Below, in pieces: positions 7,095 to 14,859 of a DNA stretch of 25,492 nt (position 1 is the stretch's first letter; each line of letters opens with the position of its first letter). Below the pieces are notes generated by a model, which saw nothing but the letters and a program-made list of their open reading frames with translations, searched no databases and had not been told where the DNA came from. Made by a program: the position numbers and the translations under genes. Source of the stretch: G020353235 sp964569555 (lineage in GTDB: Bacteria; Chloroflexota; Dehalococcoidia; Dehalococcoidales; JAUYDJ01); the NCBI GenBank assembly GCA_964569555.1, contig CAZMTT010000009.1, positions 1 through 25,492 of the forward strand, given 5' to 3'.

Positions 7095-8374
7095 GGGAGG
7101 GGCCTGAGCTCAATAATCTGCTCCCGCTTGGCGCCCACCGCAACCAGGCTTATCGGGCAGGATATCAGCTCTTCCAGCCGGCTCAGATACTGACGGGCTT
7201 CCGGTGGTAGGTCTTTGGGCTCCCGGATATCGGTGGTCGAGGTCTGCCAGCCGGGGAGCTCTTCATAGACCGGCTGACACTTTTCCAGAGCCGCCACACT
7301 GGCCGGGAAGTAATTAATTTTCTGGCCATTCAGTTCATAGCCGACGCATATCTTCAGACTGGGCAGGGCGTCCAGAATATCGAGGCGGGTGATGGCGGCA
7401 TCGGTGAAGCCGTTAATTCGGGTGCTGAAGCGGGCGGCGACGGCATCAAACCAGCCGCAGCGGCGGGGTCGGCCGGTGGTGGTGCCATACTCGTGGGCCC
7501 GCTCCCGGATGAGGTCTCCCGTCTTATCCTTCAGTTCCGTGGGCAGGGGTCCCTCACCAACCCGGGTGGAGTAAGCCTTGAATACGCCCAAAATGCGGTT
7601 AATCTGGGTCGGGCTCAGACCGGCGCCCAAGCAGCCGCCGGCGGCCAGTGGCGAGGAAGAAGTGGTATAGGGGTAGGTGCCGAAATCAGGGTCAAGCAAA
7701 GTACCCTGGGCGCCTTCCAGTATGATTAAATCATCCCGGCTTACCGCTTCCTCCAGGATGATGGTGGTCTCGCAGATATGGGGTGCCAGGCGCTCTCCAT
7801 ACTGGCAGTATTGCTGGTATATTTCGTCCAGCGATAGCGGCTCGGCTCCGTAAACCTTGGTCAGAATAGCGTTCTTGTAGTTGAGGGTAAAGCGCAGCCG
7901 CTCCAGCAGGGATTCTTTGTCTAGAAGGTCACCCGCCCGGATACCCAGCCGGGCTACTTTATCGGTAAAAGCGGGGCCGATACCCTTGCGGGTGGTGCCG
8001 ATGGCCTTACCGCCTCGGGCCTCTTCTTCCAGGCCATCGAGGAGTAGGTGATACGGCATGACTAGGTTAGCCCGGTCGCTGATGAATAGATTATCGGTAG
8101 TCACCCCGCGCTCATTCAGCTTGGCTATCTCATCAAGTAACACGGCGGGGTTAATCACCACCCCGTTGCTGATAATGCATTTTACCTGCGGATAGAAAAT
8201 ACCCGAGGGGATAAGGTGCAATTTAAACTCGCCAAAGGGGTTAATCACGGTATGCCCGGCGTTATCACCGCCGGAAAAGCGCACCACCAGCTTGGCTTGC
8301 TCCGCCAGCAGGTCGACCAGCTTACCTTTGGCTTCGTCTCCCCATTGGCCACCAATAACTGCAATAACCGGCAT
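7091..8374 (-). CDS. purA: Adenylosuccinate synthetase
   Basis: PurA joins IMP and aspartate using GTP, the first step from IMP to AMP. The 427-residue protein (428 if begun at the preceding ATG, 8377) has the P-loop region GGQWGDEAKGK with the catalytic aspartate D13. It also has GDNAGHTV, GTTRKGIGPAF, EGAQGTLLDPDFGTYPYTTSS and TTGRPRRCGWFD. The usual third glycine of GDEGKGK is an alanine here (GCC codon). The two ATG codons are adjacent. AGGAGG ends 1 nt before the first and 4 nt before the second, so I prefer the second, which gives the common MPVxAVIG start. It is convergent with dapA, and 56 bp separate it from the lipid-cassette gene upstream. Confidence 0.96.
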   Translation of the reverse strand: MPVIAVIGGQWGDEAKGKLVDLLAEQAKLVVRFSGGDNAGHTVINPFGEFKLHLIPSGIFYPQVKCIISNGVVINPAVLLDEIAKLNERGVTTDNLFISDRANLVMPYHLLLDGLEEEARGGKAIGTTRKGIGPAFTDKVARLGIRAGDLLDKESLLERLRFTLNYKNAILTKVYGAEPLSLDEIYQQYCQYGERLAPHICETTIILEEAVSRDDLIILEGAQGTLLDPDFGTYPYTTSSSPLAAGGCLGAGLSPTQINRILGVFKAYSTRVGEGPLPTELKDKTGDLIRERAHEYGTTTGRPRRCGWFDAVAARFSTRINGFTDAAITRLDILDALPSLKICVGYELNGQKINYFPASVAALEKCQPVYEELPGWQTSTTDIREPKDLPPEARQYLSRLEELISCPISLVAVGAKREQIIELRPLP

Positions 8375-8378
8375 CATT

Positions 8379-8396
8379 CCTCCTCAGCTAATTATA
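8379..8396 (-). promoter_or_regulatory. TATAAT box and ribosome binding site just before purA
   Basis: A perfect TATAAT (8391-8396, minus) sits 7 bp before AGGAGG (8379-8384). No good -35 hexamer is found 16-18 bp upstream (GGGCAA at 17 bp), so this is only a possible promoter with a very short leader. purA may otherwise be read from the ino1 cassette upstream. Confidence 0.35.
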
Positions 8397-8430
8397 GTAT
8401 CTGCTTGGTAAATTTGCCCTCTAATTTTAC

Positions 8431-9051
8431 CTAAAAATCAGTCTTAGGGCTAGTTATTTTGGTCTGTTGCCACACGTGTAAAAATCTCTGGCTGGCGGTG
8501 ATGAAGCTGAATAAAGTAATAATGACCAGGGCGACGGTCAGGGCATAATTGAACTGGCTCAGCAAGAGACCCAGCGTCAGTACGATAACCCTCTCGGCTC
8601 GGGTAAATAAGCCTACCTGGCATTCTATGCCCAGCCCCTCGGCCCGGGCCCGGATGTAGCTCACCATCATTGAGCCAATCAGCGCCAGACAGACCAGCAC
8701 AATCTCAAGGGTTAGCTGTTCTCTCAGGCTGAATATTAAAATACCGAAGAGCAGGGCGGCCTCAGATAGGCGGTCAACCGTGGAGTCAAGAATGGCGCCA
8801 AAGCGGGTAACCTTTCCGGTGTGGCGGGCCAGGGCGCCATCCATAATATCCAGAAAACCAGCCAGCAGCACCACCCAGCCGGCAGCAAAAAGGTGCCGGG
8901 TAGCAATCAGCCCGGCCGCCCCCAGTGTCACCAGGAAGCCAGCGCAGGTTATGCTGTTGGGGGTGATAAAAGAAAATCGGGCTAAAAGTTTGGCCAATGG
9001 TTGCGTCAGGTAACAAGATAAAAGCTGGCGACTTTCGGATAACTTTGTCAT
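8431..9051 (-). CDS. CDP-alcohol phosphatidyltransferase, probable phosphatidylinositol-phosphate synthase
   Basis: This integral membrane enzyme family transfers a phosphatidyl group from CDP-diacylglycerol to an alcohol. The 206-residue protein carries the complete family motif: D68, D71, G72, A75, R76, G85, D89 and D93, with the invariant spacing, among about six hydrophobic segments. The later sequence VSYIRARAEGLGIE and the following FTRAERVIVL resemble the actinobacterial PgsA1 enzymes that use inositol 1-phosphate. The gene lies 4 bp after a PimA-like glycosyltransferase gene and shares an operon with an inositol-phosphate synthase gene. Substrate choice is therefore inferred from both sequence and context. 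Glycerol phosphate (PgsA proper) is the alternative but fits the neighbours less well. Confidence 0.9.
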   Translation of the reverse strand: MTKLSESRQLLSCYLTQPLAKLLARFSFITPNSITCAGFLVTLGAAGLIATRHLFAAGWVVLLAGFLDIMDGALARHTGKVTRFGAILDSTVDRLSEAALLFGILIFSLREQLTLEIVLVCLALIGSMMVSYIRARAEGLGIECQVGLFTRAERVIVLTLGLLLSQFNYALTVALVIITLFSFITASQRFLHVWQQTKITSPKTDF

Positions 9052-9055
9052 TGAC

Positions 9056-10222
9056 TTAAGCTAACGCTTTAGCTGCTTTGGCCGACTTTTCTTGCCTGCT
9101 GGACTCGTTAAGCACGCTGGTATAGTAATCCAGTACCCTCTGGGCGACATTCTCCCAGGAATACTCCTGGGCTTTACGCTGCCCATTGGCCCCCATCTTC
9201 TGCCGTAGTGAGTCGTCCTTCAGGATGGCAATCAGGGACTCAGCCAGGGCTTGCTCATTTTTGGGTGGCACCAGGTAGCCCTCAGTGCCGGGGGTTATCA
9301 AGGTGGCGTAACCACCTACATTGGAGGCGACGATTGGTTTACCCACCGCCATTGCCTCAAGTAAAATGATGCCGAAGCTTTCCCATCCGGTGGCGGGGGC
9401 ACAGAAAACATCGGCGGTCTTATAGTACCGGGGCAGGTCGGTATAAGAAACGTAGCCGGTGAAAACAATGTCGGCCAGCCCGCCCCTTTTGACCCGTTTC
9501 TCATATTTGTGCCTCAGCCTGATGCCGGGACCGACGACTATAAGCCGGGAGTTGGGGATTTCCCTCTTTACTTGCTGGTAGGCTTTGAGGAGATAATCAA
9601 ATCCCTTTCGTTTTTCCAGACGACCGACAAAAAGAATATTTAATTTGCCGTCACAGAAGTCTTCAATGGGGGCTACTTTAGGGGAAAAGTGCTCCAGATC
9701 GACGCCATTAGGGATAATATTGTAGTATCCCGGGAAATGCTTGCAGATGCAGTCCTTGGCCGGATTTGACACCGCAATCTTGCCGTCAAGCTTGCGAAAC
9801 CACTTCTTGAGAAAGAACTTGGCAATGGGTGTGCCGTAGTCATACCAGTCTCTGGATTCAGAAGCATGGAAGGTGCCCATAGTGGGTGATTTTGACAGGC
9901 GAAGCACCGTGGTGCAGAGCATGGGCACCAGTGGTTCGTGAAGGTGGATGATGTCAAATTTTTCCTGGCTGAGCACCGTCTTGATTCGTGATGCTAACCA
10001 GGGTGAGATGGTGATGCGAGCGATGGAACCGCTGATTGGAATTGGTCTCGGCTTACCGATGAGGATAAACCGGTCGCCCAAATCAGAAACTGCCTTGGAT
10101 GCCGGGGCAAGGATTTTGACTTCATGCCCCTTTTTGGTAAACTGGTGCTCTAGGTGGGCGATATGGTGAGTTACCCCACCGGGATAGGCAAAATCGTAGG
10201 GCGAGACAAGGGCTATCTTCAT
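9056..10222 (-). CDS. GT4 glycosyltransferase, PimA-like (phosphatidylinositol mannosyltransferase)
   Basis: This is a 388-residue GT-B fold transferase. The N-terminus (SPYDFAYPGGVTHHIAHL, then GHEVKILAPAS and PIPISGSIARI) follows mycobacterial PimA closely, as does DIIHLHEPLVPML. The C-terminal nucleotide-sugar domain has VGRLEKRKGFDYLL and the EX7E motif ESFGIILLEAMAVGKP. PimA adds the first mannose from GDP-mannose to phosphatidylinositol on the cytoplasmic side of the membrane. The neighbouring ino1 and PgsA1-like genes, 11 bp and 4 bp away, support this acceptor. The sugar donor cannot be read from sequence alone, so glucose or another hexose is possible. A lysine- and alanine-rich tail ends the protein. 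Confidence 0.88.
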   Translation of the reverse strand: MKIALVSPYDFAYPGGVTHHIAHLEHQFTKKGHEVKILAPASKAVSDLGDRFILIGKPRPIPISGSIARITISPWLASRIKTVLSQEKFDIIHLHEPLVPMLCTTVLRLSKSPTMGTFHASESRDWYDYGTPIAKFFLKKWFRKLDGKIAVSNPAKDCICKHFPGYYNIIPNGVDLEHFSPKVAPIEDFCDGKLNILFVGRLEKRKGFDYLLKAYQQVKREIPNSRLIVVGPGIRLRHKYEKRVKRGGLADIVFTGYVSYTDLPRYYKTADVFCAPATGWESFGIILLEAMAVGKPIVASNVGGYATLITPGTEGYLVPPKNEQALAESLIAILKDDSLRQKMGANGQRKAQEYSWENVAQRVLDYYTSVLNESSRQEKSAKAAKALA

Positions 10223-10233
10223 TACTGGTTGGC

Positions 10234-11352
10234 TTAGACCTCCCTGCGGACTGGCTCGGTTGTTTTCCCCTCTTCAGCTTGCTTGTTACTGGCGATGAAA
10301 TCTTCCACCAGGCGGTGGGCTTCGTCATCGGTATACTGAACCGGTGGTGATTTCATGAAGTAAGCCGAGGGAGCCACTAGAGCACCGCTTAGTCGGCGGT
10401 CCAGGGCAAGTTTACAACATCGGATAGCATCAATAACCACTCCGGCTGAATTGGGGCTATCCCATACCTCCAGTTTTAGCTCTACACCCAGGGGCACATC
10501 GCCAAAGGTTTGCCCTTCCATTTTGATATGGCAGAACTTGCGGTCAGCCAGCCAGGGGACATAGTCACTGGGACCGACGTGAATGTCATTGGGGTCAAGC
10601 TTGTAGTCCAGTTGAGAGGTAACCGCGGTAGTCTTGGATATCTTCTTTGACTCAAGGCGTTCCCGTTCCAGCATATTCAGAAAGTCGGTGTTGCCGCCAA
10701 AGTTGAGTTGATAGGTCCGCAGCAGCTTGACACCGCGGTCTCTAAATAGTCGGGTCAGGATGCGGTGAACGATAGTCGCCCCCACCTGAGATTTGATATC
10801 ATCACCAATCACGGGAAGCCCTCTTTGGGTAAAGCGCTGTTGCCAGTAGTTCTCCCGGGCGATAAAAACGGGGATACAGTTGACAAAGCCACAGCCGGCG
10901 GCCAGCACCTGCTCAATGTACCACTTGGTTGCCTCTTCACTGCCCACCGGCAGGTAGTTAACCACAACGTGGGTCTTGGTTTCTTTAAGTACCTTGACGA
11001 TATCGACGGTCTGTCCGGGCGCTTTCTCAATTATCTGGGAAAGATATTTACCCAGACTATCATGGGTCATACCACGCTGGACGGTGACCCCGGTGGGGGG
11101 CACATCAGAGAACTTGAAGGTGTTGTTGGGCCAGGTGAAAATGGCTTCCGCCAGGTCTTTGCCCACTTTGTTCTTATCAATATCAAAGGCAGCCACGAAA
11201 TTGATATCACTGATGTGGTATCCACCCAGGTTGGCATGCATCAGCCCGGGCACAAATTCATTTTCCTTCGCCTTACCATAAAAGTGAACGCCCTGAATCA
11301 GCGATGAGGCACAGTTACCGGCACCGATTACGGCTACGTTTATCTTATCCAT
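10234..11352 (-). CDS. ino1: Inositol-3-phosphate synthase
   Basis: This enzyme makes 1D-myo-inositol 3-phosphate from glucose 6-phosphate with NAD. The 372-residue protein has the dinucleotide loop VIGAGNCASSLIQGV (about 8-22). It also has VQRGMTHDSLGKY, VNYLPVGSEEATKWY, the active-site stretch VIGDDIKSQVGATIVHR, then NMLERERLESKKISKT and KLEVWDSPNSAGVVIDA. These match the short (about 360 residue) bacterial form found in actinobacteria rather than the long eukaryotic one. ATG 11352 follows an AGGAAAGGA site. It is the first gene of the inositol-lipid cassette and has a strong promoter of its own at 11411-11439. The C-terminal 15 residues are polar and probably unstructured. Confidence 0.96.
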   Translation of the reverse strand: MDKINVAVIGAGNCASSLIQGVHFYGKAKENEFVPGLMHANLGGYHISDINFVAAFDIDKNKVGKDLAEAIFTWPNNTFKFSDVPPTGVTVQRGMTHDSLGKYLSQIIEKAPGQTVDIVKVLKETKTHVVVNYLPVGSEEATKWYIEQVLAAGCGFVNCIPVFIARENYWQQRFTQRGLPVIGDDIKSQVGATIVHRILTRLFRDRGVKLLRTYQLNFGGNTDFLNMLERERLESKKISKTTAVTSQLDYKLDPNDIHVGPSDYVPWLADRKFCHIKMEGQTFGDVPLGVELKLEVWDSPNSAGVVIDAIRCCKLALDRRLSGALVAPSAYFMKSPPVQYTDDEAHRLVEDFIASNKQAEEGKTTEPVRREV

Positions 11353-11410
11353 TAATTTAGTCCTTTCCTGCTTGGTAATGGCGGCTCATTTCCCCTTCAG
11401 CGCCTTCTGA

Positions 11411-11439
11411 ACTATATTCTTATTATATGTGACTGTCAA
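11411..11439 (-). promoter_or_regulatory. Sigma-A type promoter for the ino1 lipid cassette
   Basis: On the minus strand a consensus TTGACA (11434-11439) and TATAGT (11411-11416) are 17 bp apart, with the start near 11404 and a leader of about 50 nt. The -35 hexamer overlaps the TGA stop of truB, so the cassette is promoted from the tail of the upstream operon. Confidence 0.82.
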
Positions 11440-12341
11440 GTCTGCGAAAATTTACGGCTAAAAATCCGTTCCGGCTGCCAGTGTTCCCTTTCCGGGTGGT
11501 AGTGCAGCACGCCTAGAAAGTGGCCGTCGGGGGCATAGACACGGCAGTAATCGCGTTTCTTGGCGCCGCCCGGCTTCTTTAGCCTCACCGCTTGTCCTTT
11601 AACTACCGCCTGAGCCATTTCATCATTGACCACCACTGCCGGCCAGTCCAGAAGGACACTATCAATGGGATAGACAAAGTTCTGCCCGTAGCCCAGGCGG
11701 AAGGCGTCCTCAAGCTGGGGCAGGGAAATAGCCTCGGCGATGTCAAAAGGTCCGTATCTCAGGCGAATCAGGCTGCGCAGGCTGGCGCCGCAGCCGAGGG
11801 ACTGCCCCAGGTCGTGAGCCAGGGAGCGGATATAAGTACCTTTACCGCAGGTTACCTCTAGGGTAGCCAGCGGTGGCTGCCAGTCGGTAAGCTCAAGGCG
11901 GTCAATCCGGGCCGGTCGGCTTTTTCGCTTCACATTAATACCCGCCCGGGCCAGCTTATACAGTGGCTGGCCGTGGTGCTTTACTGCGCTGTACATCGGG
12001 GGAGTTTGCCGGATTGAACCGCGGAAAGAATTAAGTTCTGATTCCAGTTGTTCCCGGCTGATGGGGGAGGGGTCTTTTCGCTGGATAATCTCACCTTCGG
12101 CGTCATAGGTATCAGTGGTCACGCCCAGTTCAATCTGGGCCCGGTAGGTCTTGGTGGCCGCCATCAAGAAGGGGATAGTCTTAGTTCCCTGACCAAGGCA
12201 GACCGGCAGGACACCGGTCGCCGACGGGTCAAGGGTGCCGGCATGCCCCACCCGCGGCTCGCCGCTTAATCTTTTGATTTCGGCAACGATACTGAACGAG
12301 GTCCTGCCCGGGGGCTTGTTGATGTTTAATATGCCGTCCAT
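11436..12341 (-). CDS. truB: tRNA pseudouridine(55) synthase
   Basis: TruB converts U55 in the T-loop of tRNAs to pseudouridine. The 301-residue protein begins MDGILNINKPPGRTS, has the catalytic aspartate D38 in GHAGTLDPSATGVLPVCLG, and continues with GTYIRSLAHDLG. A C-terminal PUA-like region lies near 235-295. It starts 2 bp after the rbfA stop, at the end of the nusA operon, in the usual bacterial order. The stop codon lies inside the -35 box of the ino1 promoter, and I see no terminator between the two transcription units. Confidence 0.96.
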   Translation of the reverse strand: MDGILNINKPPGRTSFSIVAEIKRLSGEPRVGHAGTLDPSATGVLPVCLGQGTKTIPFLMAATKTYRAQIELGVTTDTYDAEGEIIQRKDPSPISREQLESELNSFRGSIRQTPPMYSAVKHHGQPLYKLARAGINVKRKSRPARIDRLELTDWQPPLATLEVTCGKGTYIRSLAHDLGQSLGCGASLRSLIRLRYGPFDIAEAISLPQLEDAFRLGYGQNFVYPIDSVLLDWPAVVVNDEMAQAVVKGQAVRLKKPGGAKKRDYCRVYAPDGHFLGVLHYHPEREHWQPERIFSRKFSQT

Positions 12342-12343
12342 GA

Positions 12344-12712
12344 CTACTTCTGGTTCGGGTCGGGCCTGGTTTCTTTACTGACCTGGTCAATTAGCTGGAG
12401 GAGATGGGCCCCGCGCTCGATAGAATCATCCCACTGAAAGGTCAGCTCGGGGATATGGGGCAGGTCCAGCCGCTTGCCCAGTTCCCGGCGGAAGAAGCCG
12501 GCGGCGGCCGCCAGTACGCTCAGTGTTTCCTGTTTCTCCTCAGCGCTGGCCAGATAGCTGACGGATATCTTGGCGAACTTGAAGTCGGGAGAGGTAGCCA
12601 CGTCGGTAACCGTAATAAAAGTGCTCAGTCGGGGGTCTTTGACCTGGCGTTGTAGCATTTCGCTGATTTCGTGGCGGATTAAATTGTTTACCCGCTGAAT
12701 GCGATGGGACAT
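12344..12712 (-). CDS. rbfA: Ribosome-binding factor A
   Basis: RbfA is a KH-fold protein that assists late 30S subunit maturation and processing of 16S rRNA. The 122-residue product starts MSHRIQRVNNLIRHEISEML and contains VKDPRLSTFITVTDV, FKFAKISVSYLAS and LPHIPELTFQWDDSIERG, all standard for the family. The AGGA of its ribosome binding site overlaps the infB stop codon (gap 6 bp), which points to coupled translation. Placed between infB and truB as in many bacteria. Confidence 0.95.
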   Translation of the reverse strand: MSHRIQRVNNLIRHEISEMLQRQVKDPRLSTFITVTDVATSPDFKFAKISVSYLASAEEKQETLSVLAAAAGFFRRELGKRLDLPHIPELTFQWDDSIERGAHLLQLIDQVSKETRPDPNQK

Positions 12713-12718
12713 GATTTC

Positions 12719-14566
12719 CTAGCCCGCTTTCTCTCTGCGGAAGAACTCTAATATATCGCCAACTTCAAACTTCTCAAAGCCCTCCACCCCCACGCCGCAC
12801 TCAAAGCCAGCCGCTACTTCCTTGACATCGTCCTTGAAGCGCCGCAGGCTGCTGACCACGGACTCGTGCACCACCTCTTCGCCACGCCGCACCTTAACCC
12901 CGGTACCCCGGGTTACTTTGCCTTCGTTAACATAGACACCAGCCACCTTGCTAACTTTACCGGTGGCGAAGACAGCCTTCACCTCGGCGTGGCCCTCAAT
13001 GACCTCAACATAAGTGGGCTCCAGCATACCCTTGAGTGCCTTCTCGACATCGTCTATCAGGTTGTAGATGACATCGTAGTAACGGACGTCGATACTTTCC
13101 GTTTCCGCCAGGCGCTTTACCCCCGGCTCGGAGCTAACGCCAAAGCCGATAATCAGCCCCTTAGAAGCGGACGCCAGCATGACATCGCTTTCGGTAACAT
13201 TGCCGGTGGCAATGCGGATAAGCCTGACCTGGACCTCTTCGGTAGCCAGCCGTTCCAGGGAAGAACGGATGGGGGCAATGCTGCCCTGAACGTCAGTCTT
13301 GAGGATAACATTGAGCTCTTTGATTCCGCCGGCACTTATCTGGTCGTAGAGATTGACCAGGCTGACCGCTCTCGTCCTTACTGAGGACTCTCGTTCCATG
13401 GCGAGATTACGCTTTGCGATCAGTGCCTGTGCCTGCCGTTCATTGTCCACGGCGGTCAGTATGTCACCGGCCTGGGGGACGCTGCTCAAGCCCAGAATCG
13501 CTACCGGGGTACTCGGCTCAACCTTCTTCACCGGCTTACCGCTATCACTGAACATGGCCCTGACTCTGCACCAGATATTGCCAATCACCACGGTATCGCC
13601 CACTTTCAGGGTTCCATTTTGCACCAGCACGGTGGCTAAGGCTCCCTTGGACCGGTCCAGTTCAGCCTCGATGACCACCCCTTCCGCGGGTCGGGAGGGG
13701 TCTGCCTTGAGGTCTTCTACTTCCGCCACCACCAGCAGATTTTCCAGCAGTTCGGCGATACCCTTTTTCTCTTTGGCTGAAATGGGGACACAGACGGTAT
13801 CGCCTCCCCATTCCTCAATGAGTAATCCGGCATCAGCCAGCTGCTTTTTGACCTGCTCCGGGTCAGCATTGGGCTTATCAATTTTATTGATGGCGACCAC
13901 AATCGGCACCCCGGCGGCGCGGGCGTGGTCGATGGCTTCCAGGGTTTGCGGCATTACCCCGTCATCAGCGGCGACCACCAGAATGGCAACATCGGTTATC
14001 TGGGCGCCGTGAGCCCGCATTGCGGTAAAGGCCTCATGCCCCGGGGTATCCAGAAAGGTGATTTTCTGCTCGTTGACATTTACCTGATAGGCGCCAATAT
14101 GCTGGGTGATACCCCCGGCTTCAGTATCCATGACGTTGGTCTGCCGGATGGCATCAAGCAGTCTGGTCTTACCGTGGTTGACATGCCCCATAACGGTAAC
14201 CACCGGTGGTCGGTGCTGAAGACCTTTTAGCTCTTTCTCATCAAATTGGGGGTGCCGCCTGGTCTCGCCAGCCGCCCGGGCTGAAGCTCGCTCAACCTGG
14301 GTGGTCGGGGACGAGGTGTAGCCGAGGGCACCAGCTACCGTGGCGGCGGACTCAGAGTCAATCACCTGATTGATATTAGCCATAATGCCATTTTTCATAA
14401 GCTGTTTGATAATGTCTATGGCGCTGACCCCGAGCAGCTCAGCCAGCTGCCGCACCCCTATGGAGTGGGGTATCTCCACCGAGCGTTGCTTGGTTGGGGC
14501 GGGGCTGCTGTCCGGGGCTCCAGCCGGAGATGCATTTACTTTAGCTGGTTTAGGGTCATTGTTCAT
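12719..14566 (-). CDS. infB: Translation initiation factor IF-2, short form
   Basis: IF-2 is the GTPase that places fMet-tRNA on the ribosome and promotes subunit joining. The 615-residue protein has a short N-terminus, an IF2N domain (about 30-80), the G domain from about 118, then domains II, III and the C-terminal fMet-tRNA domain. G motifs are GHVNHGKT (127-134), DTPGHEAFT, NKID and a SAK motif. The first motif is normally GHVDHGKT; here residue 130 is asparagine (AAC codon, 14177-14179). The long, variable N-terminal extension of enterobacterial IF-2 is absent. The ATG overlaps the ylxR stop by 4 bp and has only a weak ribosome binding site, consistent with coupling. Confidence 0.97.
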   Translation of the reverse strand: MNNDPKPAKVNASPAGAPDSSPAPTKQRSVEIPHSIGVRQLAELLGVSAIDIIKQLMKNGIMANINQVIDSESAATVAGALGYTSSPTTQVERASARAAGETRRHPQFDEKELKGLQHRPPVVTVMGHVNHGKTRLLDAIRQTNVMDTEAGGITQHIGAYQVNVNEQKITFLDTPGHEAFTAMRAHGAQITDVAILVVAADDGVMPQTLEAIDHARAAGVPIVVAINKIDKPNADPEQVKKQLADAGLLIEEWGGDTVCVPISAKEKKGIAELLENLLVVAEVEDLKADPSRPAEGVVIEAELDRSKGALATVLVQNGTLKVGDTVVIGNIWCRVRAMFSDSGKPVKKVEPSTPVAILGLSSVPQAGDILTAVDNERQAQALIAKRNLAMERESSVRTRAVSLVNLYDQISAGGIKELNVILKTDVQGSIAPIRSSLERLATEEVQVRLIRIATGNVTESDVMLASASKGLIIGFGVSSEPGVKRLAETESIDVRYYDVIYNLIDDVEKALKGMLEPTYVEVIEGHAEVKAVFATGKVSKVAGVYVNEGKVTRGTGVKVRRGEEVVHESVVSSLRRFKDDVKEVAAGFECGVGVEGFEKFEVGDILEFFRREKAG

Positions 14567-14859
14567 TGCTTAATTCCAGTCAGGCTCCTGCTATATTCAA
14601 TAAGCTGATGGCGATTATCCTCGCTGAGCTTGGTTCGCAGGGTGTGCTCCAGTCTTTTGTCCTTCAGTCCTGCCTCCCAGCAGTCCGCTGCCGGGCACAG
14701 GTAGGCACCGCGGCCAGCCTTCTTGCCGGTAATATCAACCTCCACACTGCCATCAGCGATACGCACCAGCCGAATCAGTCCTCGCTTGGCGCTTACCTGG
14801 TGACAGGCAACACAGGTGCGTTGGGGTATGTGCTTAATCGGGCTGATACTCCTCTTCAT
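14563..14859 (-). CDS. ylxR: YlxR family RNA-binding/regulatory protein (DUF448)
   Basis: This is a 98-residue protein with the family core PQRTCVACHQVSAKRGLIRL followed by GRGAYLCP. Two cysteines (CVAC) and an arginine- and lysine-rich surface are typical. YlxR sits between nusA and infB in many bacteria. Nucleoid-associated regulation and RNA or RNase P contacts have been proposed for it in different species. The ATG at 14859 lies 26 bp inside the end of nusA, with AGGA about 11 nt upstream. The ATT overlapping the nusA stop follows GAGGAG and would give the shorter KHIPQRT start, so the exact N-terminus is open. Confidence 0.93.
   Translation of the reverse strand: MKRSISPIKHIPQRTCVACHQVSAKRGLIRLVRIADGSVEVDITGKKAGRGAYLCPAADCWEAGLKDKRLEHTLRTKLSEDNRHQLIEYSRSLTGIKQ

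Noticed and set aside
10765..11307. 180-codon plus-strand frame inside ino1
   Set aside because: It is antisense to a well-conserved enzyme gene, with no ribosome binding site and no recognisable protein features.
13353..14012. 219-codon plus-strand frame inside infB
   Set aside because: It mirrors the conserved G domain on the other strand and is rich in Ser/Thr/Ala in the way typical of antisense shadows.
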